Origin: Chamaea fasciata
Taxonomy: Eukaryota > Chordata > Aves > Passeriformes > Sylviidae
Reading direction: 5' to 3'
DNA: 64,000 nt
NCBI GenBank assembly: GCA_029207755.1
Contig: JARCOQ010000006.1
Location: 29,470,522-29,534,521, forward strand
Shown here in pieces: positions 1 through 12,400 of the stretch. Both the position numbers and the translations under genes were made by a program. How positions within the stretch are numbered: the first letter of the stretch is position 1; each line of letters starts with the position of its first letter. The notes under the pieces are model-generated. The model had not been told where the DNA came from, did no database searches, and saw nothing but the letters and a program-made list of their open reading frames with translations.

Positions 1-2
1 CC

Positions 3-378
3 ATGCTGCCCTGTGAACCAGCTCTGTCCTTTATTCGGTGTCTGGTGCGGAAGAAGAACATCAGTGGCGAAAGTCTTGAGGACACCAAGTTGTGCCGATG
101 CTTATCAACACTGGACCTTGTAGCTCTGGGAGTAGGAAGTACCCTTGGTGCTGGTGTTTATGTCCTTGCTGGAGAAGTAGCCAAATCTGATTCTGGACCC
201 AGCATCGTTGTTTCATTCCTCATTGCTGCCCTTGCATCTGTGATGGCAGGTCTCTGCTATGCCGAGTTTGGTGCTCGTGTTCCCAAGACTGGTTCTGCAT
301 ATTTGTACACTTACGTTACAGTAGGTGAACTGTGGGCTTTTATCACTGGCTGGAATCTCGTTTTATCCTATATTATAG
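3..378 (+). CDS. SLC7A2: SLC7A2 coding exon 1
   Basis: Encodes residues 1-125 plus the first base of Gly126: the cytosolic N-terminus and the first membrane helices. The [16 protein letters not shown] stretch is the substrate-binding unwound helix 1 of APC-fold transporters. It ends at ATAG with donor gtaagg, phase 1. The open frame runs on into the intron to a stop near 483, which is only read-through. Confidence 0.96.
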
Positions 379-3300
379 GTAAGGTTAAGAACAAACACTG
401 GCCCCAGGGGTTTCTGTGGGAGCAGATGAAAGATACAGACTTAGGGCTGCTTTTCTTTTCTGTCTTTGCGCTTATGTCTTTTTAACCGTGCTGAGATGAA
501 ATAAACAAAATAATTTGATTAGGTTATTTCCTTCTGTGCATCACCATTGTGAACAGAGCTTTTGCAAGATATTTCTGTAACAGTGTGACACATACCTTGC
601 ATGAAGATTGTGTCAGAAAATTCAGTGATGATGCACAAGAATAAACAGCATTTATTTGGCATCTTTGGTCAGCAAAAATAATTTCAGAAAAATCAATAAG
701 TATTTTTTTTCTGAATATACACAGCAAGGATTTTTACAGGGACTCCACTATAATATCTTACAGGAAAGTCATGGTGTTTAAGTACTAACTTGCTAATATA
801 TCCTTGTACTAATTAAGTGCTGTCCTATCTGGTAATCTCATAAAATACAAAGGTGACCAGATCTGAATAAAATCAATGCTTATGTGACAGATAGTCAATA
901 ACATTTTTGGATTTGAAAACTATTTCTCCCAGAGGAACTTGTTCCAAACTTCCATTATATTGTGTATGAGCATGCCTAGCTTTAGATGTGTACCTACAGG
1001 ATGGTTACTCAAATCATTACAAAACTGATGTTTCCCAGTATTGTATTAAAATGTATTTCGTGAGAGGAGAGTTATACAAATAAGATTGTATTTGGCCATG
1101 CACTCTTTACCACAGGAGGGTATTAATTTTAAAAATAGTAACATACTTATTGCTAGTGATTTTTTTTTTCTTGCTTTAATTACAGGTGGCCAAACTTTCA
1201 TTGGTGTTCTTTCTTAAAATGCTTTCTTACATTACTTTTTATTGTTTAATGTATATCATATCATAATTCTAGAAATAAGCTTCTTCCAGGATCAGGAATA
1301 GATGGCACAGAAATAATTTCTGCAATATTTTGGGAATAAACCAGGCAAAAATTTGTATATTTTTGTTCTAGAAAAACTTGTTACCATTTAACAAGCAAAA
1401 TTCTTAAACATCAAAATTCTTCAGCAAAACAAACATCACAGGCTCTACTTTTTTTTAAATACAAGTAACAACAGGCTTAGTTTTGTTTCTTTTTTCAGTA
1501 TAAGTAGCTGTATCCCACTGTATGGGTGTAAAACCCTAAATATGCATTTGTTTTATGAAGGTACATCAAGTGTAGCAAGAGCCTGGAGTGGCACCTTTGA
1601 TGAGCTTCTTGGAAAACGGATTGGTCATTTCTTCAGCGCCTACTTCAGAATGAATTTCTCTGGGCTAGCAGAGTATCCTGACTTCTTTGCTGTATTCCTT
1701 ATATTACTTTTATCAGGTAAGGCAATATATGGCAATATATGGCTTAATATATGGCTTAATTTATGGTGGTTGTGATTTTTTACAGTTAAAAGTACTAAAC
1801 CTGTAGGGTTTTGCAACAGAAATACCTTAAGGAAGTTCAGAGGCACATTTTGTACTGGCACAATGGCTCTGTGAATTAAATGTATATAATCAAATTTTCA
1901 CATGCACCCTCTTCTCTTGAAACTGAGACATGAACTAGTCACTTGTCAGTACTTTTTTTTTTTAATAAAACCCATGATACAGATTGGTGGTAGCAGGAAA
2001 ATTACACAGTTCTCTGTGTTTTCATGGCTTTATCACCAGTAAATGCTTTCAGAGTGGCCTGGAGGTTAAGCTCTGTCGTTTGGTGATGTGGTCTCCTTAA
2101 ATTATATATTGTGCATGTCGCGGGCATTTTAAGGGGGTTTTTCCATATAAATTGTTCACTTATTTGGTATATAGTAACATTCCCCTTTTTAAGTCTTCCG
2201 TTGTCTATCCTAGAGTTTGTTTGACCTAAAGGGCACACCAAAGTACTTATATGGACCATCAGACCAGTTTGAAACCTGAGTAAACCTTTCATGTCTACTC
2301 TTCCAAGTCCTGTTTTTGTCTTTGCTCGTGTATTGTTACAGTTCTGGCTGGGGTTCCAACAGTGTATTATGCTTTTAAATCGCAAACACTGAGACTAACT
2401 ACATGCCATTTGAGGGATCAGAAAGCTCAAAAATACTGCAACTTATTTCCATGTTTGCATTTAACAATTATTTACCACGTGAAATGTTCCTACTGCCACT
2501 AGGAATGAAGGAAGCAGGAAGTGTATTCTAAAGTGTGCAGTTTGTTTTCAGGCAATACTGGAAGCATTTCAATATTCAGTAGAGGTCTTATCCAAATCTC
2601 ATATACTTGTCATGTTCAGTCTCTCTTTGGATTAAACCAAAGCAGTAGCTTTTCTTCTCTGAAAAGTGAAACTAAGTTATATGTATATAACCTGTTCTCT
2701 TGTTCTGAGTGGGCATTTTTTTTAACACAGGAAAACATTTCTGTTCTACCTACTGCCATAATGACTGACCAGTGCATCTAAAGATTTATTAGGTCTCTGT
2801 ACATAAAAGAATGGCCTCCTATACTTAGGAAGATCTGGGAGTTGACTTGATTAGGTTTAGTCCAGCATCCTGCCATGCTTGTGGTTCAGAGTTGCCTATA
2901 GGACCAGTTCAGACCTTTATGTCCTCAGTAGGGCTGGGAATGAATGTGGAATATAACTGGAGCAGACCTTCCCATTTTACTCCTTCCAAATAAAGGAGTC
3001 AAAAATCACACTCTGAAAAGCAGAGTACTGAAACCTCACAAACCAAACTACACAGTCCTGATTCAGATGCTGACGTCTTTTCTGTTTTCTCCATTGCCAT
3101 TACTGCTTCAGTACATAAGAATTAGAGGCTCTTGAAAAAAGAGGAAATGTTTCCCCTGTTGTTCATCACTGCTCCTGAGTTTTCATTTGTGTCTTGTCTT
3201 TTCACCCCTACCATCATTCCTTCTTCACTCCTTTCACATTTGTGCTGCAGATTGCCTCTTGGGGTGTCTGTGATAAGAAGCCAAACCCCAGTGACTGAAC

Positions 3301-6300
3301 TGGGAGGAATTCCCCACTGCTGAAAGGGGGGCAGTGGGGATGGCTCAGGACTGTGTAAGCTGAGCATGATGCAGTAATTGGATTGTGAGCTGTGTAAAGC
3401 TGAATCATAGGAGTAGCAGGTGATGTTTTACAGAAAATGTTATGTGCTAAGCACAAGGGAAAGTACATGGAAATCTGGGGTTTGGGGGGTTTTTTTGTTT
3501 GGTTGGTTGGTTTGGGGTTTTGTGGGGTTTTTTTGTTTGGTTGGTTTTGTTTGATTTTTGGGTTTTTTGGTGGGGGGGAGGTTTGTGGTTTTGGTTTTTT
3601 TCTGTTTTGTTTTGTTGGATAACAAAAGGACTTTAAAAATACACATACTGTGATTCACACTGCATTAGGCTGATTGAGACACTGCCTTTTTGGGAAAAAC
3701 TGAGCAGAAGAAAGCATATATCTATTTCAATAACAATGTCATTGGTGATGAAAACCTGAGCAGCTCCTAAGATAATTTCTGTGTAAGATAGCAAATATCT
3801 CATTAGCAGAGTCAGAAACTTTTTAGACATTAATTTGGGAGGCTTAAAATTTTCAGACTTAATCTCTAAATAATGAGGGAAAGTATGTATGTGATAATAC
3901 TGGAAACGCATAGAGCCCAAAGGACCTGTGAAAACTTTCCAATTGTATTTAATTTTTCCTGATCTGCTCACTGCCTGTTCCATTAAACTGCTAACACTTT
4001 AACACTTAAAATTGTTAAAAATCTAATGATAAAATAGAATCCCGATGGAATAACTTTCAGATTATTGAAATGCCCTACTCTCTAATATAAAGCCATGTGT
4101 ATATCTGTTTTCTAGGATCTCTATGCATCAGTATTACAAACAGGAAGCATGCATTTCTTTTAAAGCTTTTATTAATGAACTAGGAAATGGGATTTACTTT
4201 GATGGATGTGCCCTGAAAAATGTAGTCAGCAAGTTACATTGTTAATTTAATAATTGTGCTTCTTTTCTTAATCTAACAGATAATTCTTCTGTAAGGAATA
4301 TATTCTACCAGTCTGTTTTTGCAAAGTATAGAATTCTTGAAGATACTTTTACTCCATGGCACAAAAGAGTTATGGATTGGCACCTCAGAGAAGTAAAAAG
4401 TAGCCATTGCTAAAAATACTTTTAATAGTTAAAGAAGAAGCTTTCTCTTTTGTGGTTTTCCATATATTTGCCTGTTGTCATGCCCTTAAAGAGTCTCGCA
4501 AGTTTGTGATAATGCTTTTGTAAAAAACTGGTGATGCTTTTTTCAATATTGTTCACAGTACTTGCATACATTTAGATACACATACACACATTCTTTTACA
4601 GGTATCCCTTCTTTAAAATGCCATTTTATCAGTATAATGGGCCATTCACATATATAAAATGTTTTTATTTTACAGGTCTTTTATCTTTTGGAGTAAAAGA
4701 GTCTGCATGGGTGAATAAAATTTTTACTGCTATTAACATCTTGGTCCTACTCTTCGTTATGATTTCTGGTTTTGTGAAAGGGGAAGTTGACAACTGGAAG
4801 ATAAGTGAAGAATATCTCAGAAACTTTACTGCAGTAACAGAGTAATTTTTTTAAATCTATTTACTTGCTCTTATTCTAAGCAGTTTTCTCTTACACATGC
4901 TTTAGTGTAATAAACACTTTTAATGTTTTAATATGTTTGGTCACAAACTTCAAAGAAAGATGATAGTTCCTTGATTCAGATATTCTTCATTTTGCTGTTA
5001 TTTTTTTTTTCCTTACAAGCTTAGACGTAAAAATGTCATCTCATGCATTTTGTAAAGCAGATCTCTGTCATGAGAACACTTAAACATTTTTTTTTTCAGA
5101 GTTCTAAGGTAGGGGGGTGCATGTATTTATCCTACCAATAAGGGGGGGAAAATTATCTTCCTGCTGTATTTTTGTTCTTTATAGGAACCTCTCATCCTAT
5201 GAAAATGTGACAAGTATATATGGGAGTGGTGGCTTTATGCCATACAGTTTCACAGGAACGTTGGCTGGTGCTGCAACCTGTTTTTATGCTTTCGTTGGAT
5301 TTGACTGCATTGCAACAACTGGTATAGTATTTATATATGTGTGTATATTTGTTTAATGTGGGGAGAGTTTTGCAAAAAAACCCCAAAGAACCACGAAAAT
5401 GGAATAATCTCTCTACTCTTCTTACTTTGCTTTCTTCCAAACCTCTTTCAGTCAATGTAGAATGAGTCCAAGTTCATTCCTGCACATGGTTATCTTTCTG
5501 GGAAGAAGGAAGAGGTTCTGTTTATTTCCTTCCTGCTCTAAAGAAATTGCTTTCTAAGTCTGGAAAGTGCTTAGTATACAATTTTTGTGCTCAAATAATT
5601 TTAATCACCTGCTTACTTTTATAGTTCTCTGAGATAAGGTGTCTTTCCTAATGGCTGATAGGGAATGAGTACATTGAAAGTGTAGGTAAATAACTAAAAA
5701 TATGGGCTTGGAGTACTCTGAATATACAATGTATTTCATGACCTTTAATTTACCACTATTTTAAGACTATTTCTGACAAGAAAATACTGAGTTCTGTTCT
5801 GTGTGTTTCAGTTTATTTTGCTCAGGTGTTTAAAACTTCTATTACAGATATGATTCCCATGACTTTGATTAACAAGTGATTTGCCTTTGCTGTTATCTCT
5901 TAAAGCTGAAGGGAAAAAAACAGTACAAATTTTTGGTGGGGCATTTTCTTTTCCTTTTTTCAGGAGAAGAGGTCAAGAATCCCCAGAAAGCCATACCCAT
6001 AGGAATTGTGGTGTCCCTACTTGTCTGCTTCATGGCCTATTGTGGGGTTTCAGCTGCACTGACACTTATGATGCCATACTATCTGCTAGATGAGAAAAGT
6101 CCTCTGCCAGTAGCATTTGAATATGTTGGATGGGGTCCTGCTAAATACCTTGTGGCAGTGGGATCCCTCTGTGCTTTGTCTACAAGGTAAAGACATTGAA
6201 ATACTATTTGGAAAAGCTGATGAATAATATATTACATTTATATGTATGTTCATGTGTTCATTTTGAAGGCTCAGTCCATGCAAAGAATTAGCAATAAGTA

Positions 6301-6421
6301 TTATAAGCAAGACTTAAGCAGGTCTAGTTGAAAGTAGCTGTGTTAATTTAGGTTGCTTTTTTGCTTTTTTAACTGTATTGTTATTGACCTCTACCTCTTT
6401 GGTAGAAGCTTATTACACCAA

Positions 6422-6459
<38 letters not shown>

Positions 6460-9400
6460 TATTTTTAAATATCTGACCTGCAAGTTACCTTTATTAATTG
6501 ACAATGTAAACCTCAGACATTGTTCCTTTTTTTGCTGCCCATTTCCTGTGACTCAGCAACTTTATGGGCTCTGTGTATTAGTAGGCAAAATTGAATACAT
6601 TATTAACTAGCTCCACTCCTCACCTTCATTGCCTGTCTCTGTTTTCCTCCAGTAGCCAGTCTGTCTTCTGACATCATCCCCTCCTGTGGTTTTTGTGTGG
6701 ATATTTGAGATGTAGATTGCAGCTGTGAAAATACTATAATTTATTCCCCTTTGTGAAACTGTGAATGTAACCTTAATGTATTATTTCGATTAAAAAGATC
6801 AGGGAGTGCACAATATATATACTAGTGTTCGAATATATTACACCCCAATTGTAATATGATACAAACAATTAAAATAGAAAATTGCTTGATACTTGAATTT
6901 AAGGATAGAAAAATGCTGATGCCAATCTTTTACCTGAGCATATGTAGGTAAGGAGTCATTTCCGTGAGCTTCAGTGGTAAGAACACTGGCTGCCTTTCCA
7001 CAAAGGAAAACAAGTTGCCTGTGGAAGCACTAATACTAACAGCACTCTGACGTAACCCTGGAGACATTAACCTGAATATGAGGTGGTTGACTGTGGGCAG
7101 TGGTTTAAAAGAAATGAACATTTAGGTGCAGGAGGGAATAGAAACATGAAGTAGTTCCAGCAAGACACTAAAAGACACGTAGGACTGACTTAAGAATGTC
7201 ACTCTTACACAGTTCATCCTGGGCTTATATTTATTTTCTATCAAGTTGTCATGGTCCCTTCGGGTTGGAGGGTTTCATAGATTTTTTTTTTCTTTACATT
7301 GATAAGTAGCAGAAGTTACATATGAGAAACTAGGTTAAAGAAATTAATACTGGAAAAAAAAGTGAACTGACATGGTAAGACTGCCTTTTTAGAAATTTGA
7401 ACCATTGGTCTCTGTTTTCAGTGTATTCTGAAGAATTACATTTACTCCTGTGGAGAGATTAATCTTTCAATCTGTTGACTGATGTTAGTTTAGGACAAAA
7501 CAAAGAAAACTGTATTTTATACTCCTCAGTTTAGAGGTACAATTAAGAAAAAACATTGGGATGAATTGCTCTTGGTCTTTACAGTTTCCTGTTACTGTGC
7601 TCTGTCATGAACTTTCACCAGGGTAAATATGTTTGTTAATATTGCCATTATGTATGCAAGTGTACTTTTAAAAAGGGTAGGATGAATGAACTTTACAAAG
7701 CTAAAACAACAAAAAGCTCTCTGGAATTTTTTTGGAAGGTACCTTCTTTGTGGAAGGTACACTCATACATCAAAATCAGTTCATTTGCAATAAAACTTCT
7801 CTCCTGTTTGCCCTTAATACTCATGTCCCACAAGTGTTACTGGACGTACATAGCACCTGTGGTATGAAGAGCTGTGCCTTCTTTAAGTGATACAGTTGTT
7901 TCTCTAAAGTAAGAAAGGAAACCCTTCACCTGGTTAAAAACTTGTGCTTGCTGCAGAGGTTATACTGGCTATGATTTCACCTTCTGTTTTCTTAATTAAA
8001 AGTATTTATCTTTGAGGGAAAGAAACCACCTAATTTAAGATGTATGTTTTAAGAACTTCAAATTATCAATAGTTTTAAAGCCTTATGTGTTCTAATAACA
8101 AATCTAAGTTAATTAGCTTTACTTCTTCCAAAAAAAAAGTCTTAATGCAGCTTGCCTAGAGGTGCTATAATCAAAAGAATTAATCTGCCCAAGTACACTT
8201 GTATGGTGCTTACTTTCAATTACTGTTAATCAGCAGGCTTACATGGAAATATAGATTGTAAGGGATGCTGCTTATGCTTATTTGCTGCTGCTGACTGACA
8301 GACTTTCTCCAGGAATACTAAAGCTTAATTGCATAGTTGGTGTGATCTGGAATATGTTCCTGGTCCATTAACACCCAAGAACTACAGTGATGACAAAAGA
8401 GTTATCTAGCTAATCTGGATTCTGTCTGATGAAGCAATTTTATTACCTGAATTAATATAATAATAATAATAGTAAATCAACCTTGCAGTCAGAAAAATTC
8501 TATTTATGTCTGATCTATAGTACCTTGGGCTATGGGGCTTTCTGGTTTTATCTTACAACCATACATTTTGTTTCTATACATGCCATTAATTAACATTTTT
8601 TATCTTGTCCATGAATACAACTCTGCATGAATTGTGTTTCCCATGTTGCATGTGTTTGCTTTTTACTCAGTCTTCTTGGATCCATTTTCCCAATACCACG
8701 TGTAATCTATGCTATGGCGAAGGATGGGTTGCTTTTCAAATGTCTAGCTCAAATCAATTCCAAAACGAAGACCCCACTAGTTGCTACTCTATCGTCTGGT
8801 GCAGTAGCAGGTGAGACTAAGAGTTGATCCTTGTAAAGAAAAGTGCACTGCTAAGCACATTGCATATATGGAAATAAAACAGTGTTATGCAGCTTTGATT
8901 TGCTTTGGACTGAAATGATCAAATCTGCTTGTTGCTAGGTAAAGCAGTCTACCAGTAAAGCTTTTATCTACCTCTACTAAGATTTTTACTTGATGGTTTA
9001 TCTCAAGTGCTTTCAAAGCCTAGGGTCAAAATAAACAATAACCTGAAACCAGGAACATCAGTTGACCAAACAAAATCCCAAGAGCAGCAACACAGAGCCT
9101 AAGCAAAACTATACCTAAACCCATTAACTCCTCCAAGCTTTCTTTTTGTGTAGTTGGGTTTACCAGTAAAGCATCGTGCTTTGAATAACCTGTACTTGAA
9201 CTATACATTTTTCTGTTCTAGTCTTCTCGGCTCTATGTTCCCTTTGCCCCGAATTCTGTTTGCCATGGCACGTGATGGTTTACTCTTTAGTTTTCTTGCC
9301 AAAGTGAATAAGAGGCAGGCACCAGTTTCTGCCACCTTGACAGCAGGGGTCATCTCTGGTAAGCTCTCAAAGCCCGTGTTACTTAAAACTGAGATTTAAG

Positions 9401-12400
9401 CACTCTGTGCACGTGCATGGTACTTTTTATTTTTGAGAAGGGCTGCTTGTTAACTTCCCTTGCATGTACAATGGGAATAAAATTACTGAGTAATCAATGG
9501 GTGTAAGAACTCCAGATCAAGCCAATCATGGTGGTGGTGATGGCCTTAATGTCACAGAATTCAATTTTTTTTTTTTTTATATTAACCCCCTGTGTGGTGA
9601 ATAAGCTTGTTGCTTAATCTGAGTCCCTCAGGCTGATGCTCTATTGACAGGGCTTCCTTGTCTGACATAGACCTAATTTATTTATCCCATCTATAATGGG
9701 GGGAAGATTATTAGTATGAGATATAAGAAAAAAAAATTACATTTGCAGCAGGATCAACTTTTATGTAAACAACAAAGATTTTTAAGTTGTCTTCCAAAGA
9801 AAATGACTGTTGTTGTATAAGCTTACCAAGTTGTGGTTGAGGGGCATATGTGTGTTGGGGGCTTACATGTCTGCAAATATTTGTATACACATACATGCCT
9901 ACATGTCTTTTATCAAAACAGTACTTTGGGAGCCGTTGCCAACTCTTAATGTAAATTCTTAACATACAACTCTTTCACTTTTGTTCATACTTCTTGCAGA
10001 GGTACATATAGCTGTGCCCAAATTTCATTGTCATTTTAGTGGGATGTCTAATCACCCAGGAAAACCGGAAGTTTTAGAAATATTTAGCTCAAAGGCAATC
10101 AAGTTTTTAAAGTAATTCAAATATCATATACATGCCTTAGAACTTTCAGAAATCTTGGCTAAAATTAATCTCAAATAAGAGATTCAGGAATGAGACTGAA
10201 ATTTTTTTATTTATAGTCAGGGTCATCCTCAGATGCTGCAAGACTGGAACTCCTCACACGGCACACTTGACAATAATGCAGAAAGGCACAGTTGTTGTCC
10301 AGATAGTTCCCACATGAAGCATATATTATCAGTTCCCTTTTATTTGGTCAGAGTACAAATAGATTGCAAAGCATCATTATTTCAACTTTATTTTATTTGA
10401 ATTTATCTTATTGATATATTCTCCTATAAAAATTTGGAAGTGCAGTTTCATGGGATGAAATCAAGATCTGTATGTGAAATCAGAGTAATGATGAGAAGAA
10501 AGAATAGTGTATTACCCAGTTGGTAAAGGAATTGATACAGTTATACAGCCCTGCCTGTAGCTCTGCAGCAGCTGACATTGGACTGCTTTTAGACAATCTG
10601 GGGAATTTGGTGCATCAAAAGCTCACCAGAAAACAACTTTTATCTACTGCTGGAGAAAGAGTAATTTCTTCTTCTAGTTTTTTTTTTTTTTTTAATCCAT
10701 ATTTGGTAATTTGTGGTCATAAATAGTTTTGACAGAATAGTTATGGATGTATGCGACATCTTATATTATCTGACTGTAACTATGCATTTGTAGCATGAAT
10801 AGTTTTACACCTGTAAGAAATGTTAAGGAGGTGAGATGTTTAATTAAGGTTGTCAAGACTACACTTGAGGCAACCATCAGGTGTTATTATGTGACTGACC
10901 TTTTCACAGGTGGTAATCACCATGGCAGATCTCTGCACATGGCAAAATGTTTCGGTGTCAGTCCAGTTTTACCATAAATGGACCTGCCGTTGTCTCTTAG
11001 AGTAGAATTAAGAGAGGTGGAAACAAAATATTCTGCCTTTTTTTTATCTTAGTAGAGAAGAACTACTAAGAAGAAATTTGAAGGCATTTTTCATTTTGTC
11101 TCTAAAGTTAAAGAATATCCAGGCTACAGAGTAGCCTTTTGAAGCTGGGATTAAAAATTAAATATATCTAATGTACAGGAGGTTTCAGTAGGTTCTGTTC
11201 TTCCTCAGCATTGATCTTTAGAGCGTGAAAAGCAGAGAGGTATTCAAAAATCTATACTGCAAATTCCTTTATGGATTAAGGAACATCCACTCTCATAAAT
11301 GAAAGCAGAATCATCTTTCTTAATTGGAAAAAGAGACTCCCAGATTCTATAAAAGTTCTGTCATCTAGCAGTCTTGTTTTCAGAAAATCACATTTTGCTT
11401 CCTCCTTTAGGATCAAATGCCAGAGGAGTATGTGTCCATGTGTTTCTGCAGTTATGCAGCTGTCTACAAATACATTAACAATCGCATACCATAAATATTA
11501 AATATAAATATTTTGAATATAGAATAATTTGGGTGTGTATATACACACAATGTATAAAGACTACATTTAATAGTTTCTTTTGATGCTGAGATTACTGATG
11601 ATTCAAAAAATATGCATCTCAAAAACATTAATAAAATAAAATATTTTAAGAGCCTCTTTGAGCACATGTATTTCAAATCAATTGGAATTAGCCTTTCATT
11701 TACTGATAGCTTTTGCTAATTTCTTTATAAATAATGTAGTTCTGTGTGCAAAAGCATAGACAAAAAAAGATATTCCAGAATCTCCAAATGAACGTGGCAT
11801 TAGTTTTTAACACAAGATTTCTATAATTACTTCCACTGTCATGGAAGTTTCTGCCTCTGAGTTCAGTGATCATAAGAATATTATTTCTTGAGAGACATTA
11901 CTGGTCATCCCTGAAGGTGAATTGAAAACTATTTTTAGTGAAATAACCACTAACACCCCCCCCCACACACACACACAACTATTTTATTTGAGACAAATTG
12001 ATCCTGAATGTCCTCTTCACGTAGAACTCTTTCCCAGCTCAGCAGAAATTTTATATCACAACAACTTTTTCTCAGATTGGCAGTGGGATCCATCCTTTCA
12101 GCTTTGGTGAGATTCTGCTGCAGGATCTGAACTTCATTCTTTAAAAATGTATTTTTAATATGCCCCAAATTCAACAATATGTGTGCAAATACTTATATCT
12201 GAGTAAGTCAAATATAAGCTTGATTATGCAGCATGACTGTATGACTTATCAGTGCCTACCTATCTGAATGAGATTCCCAACTGCAGGGAATTAGGTTTGG
12301 AATAATGATACCAGTAGCTCAAAAATTGTAGGTTTAAGGATTATCATGATTTCGCTCATATTGCTGTCAGTAAAACAATAAATTATGCTGTGGACAGATT

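Larger units (their letters stand above)
1717..4675 (+). other. SLC7A2 intron 2
   Basis: Contains a four-unit tandem repeat at its start (1721-1764), a minus-strand 127-codon open frame at 2002-2385 with more CpGs than its surroundings, and the G/T-rich tract at 3477-3619. No known gene is recognised. Confidence 0.85.

Noticed and set aside
3437..3658. Open frames of Gly/Phe/Trp or Lys/Thr/Asn/Pro through the G/T tract
   Set aside because: Pure consequence of two-letter base composition.
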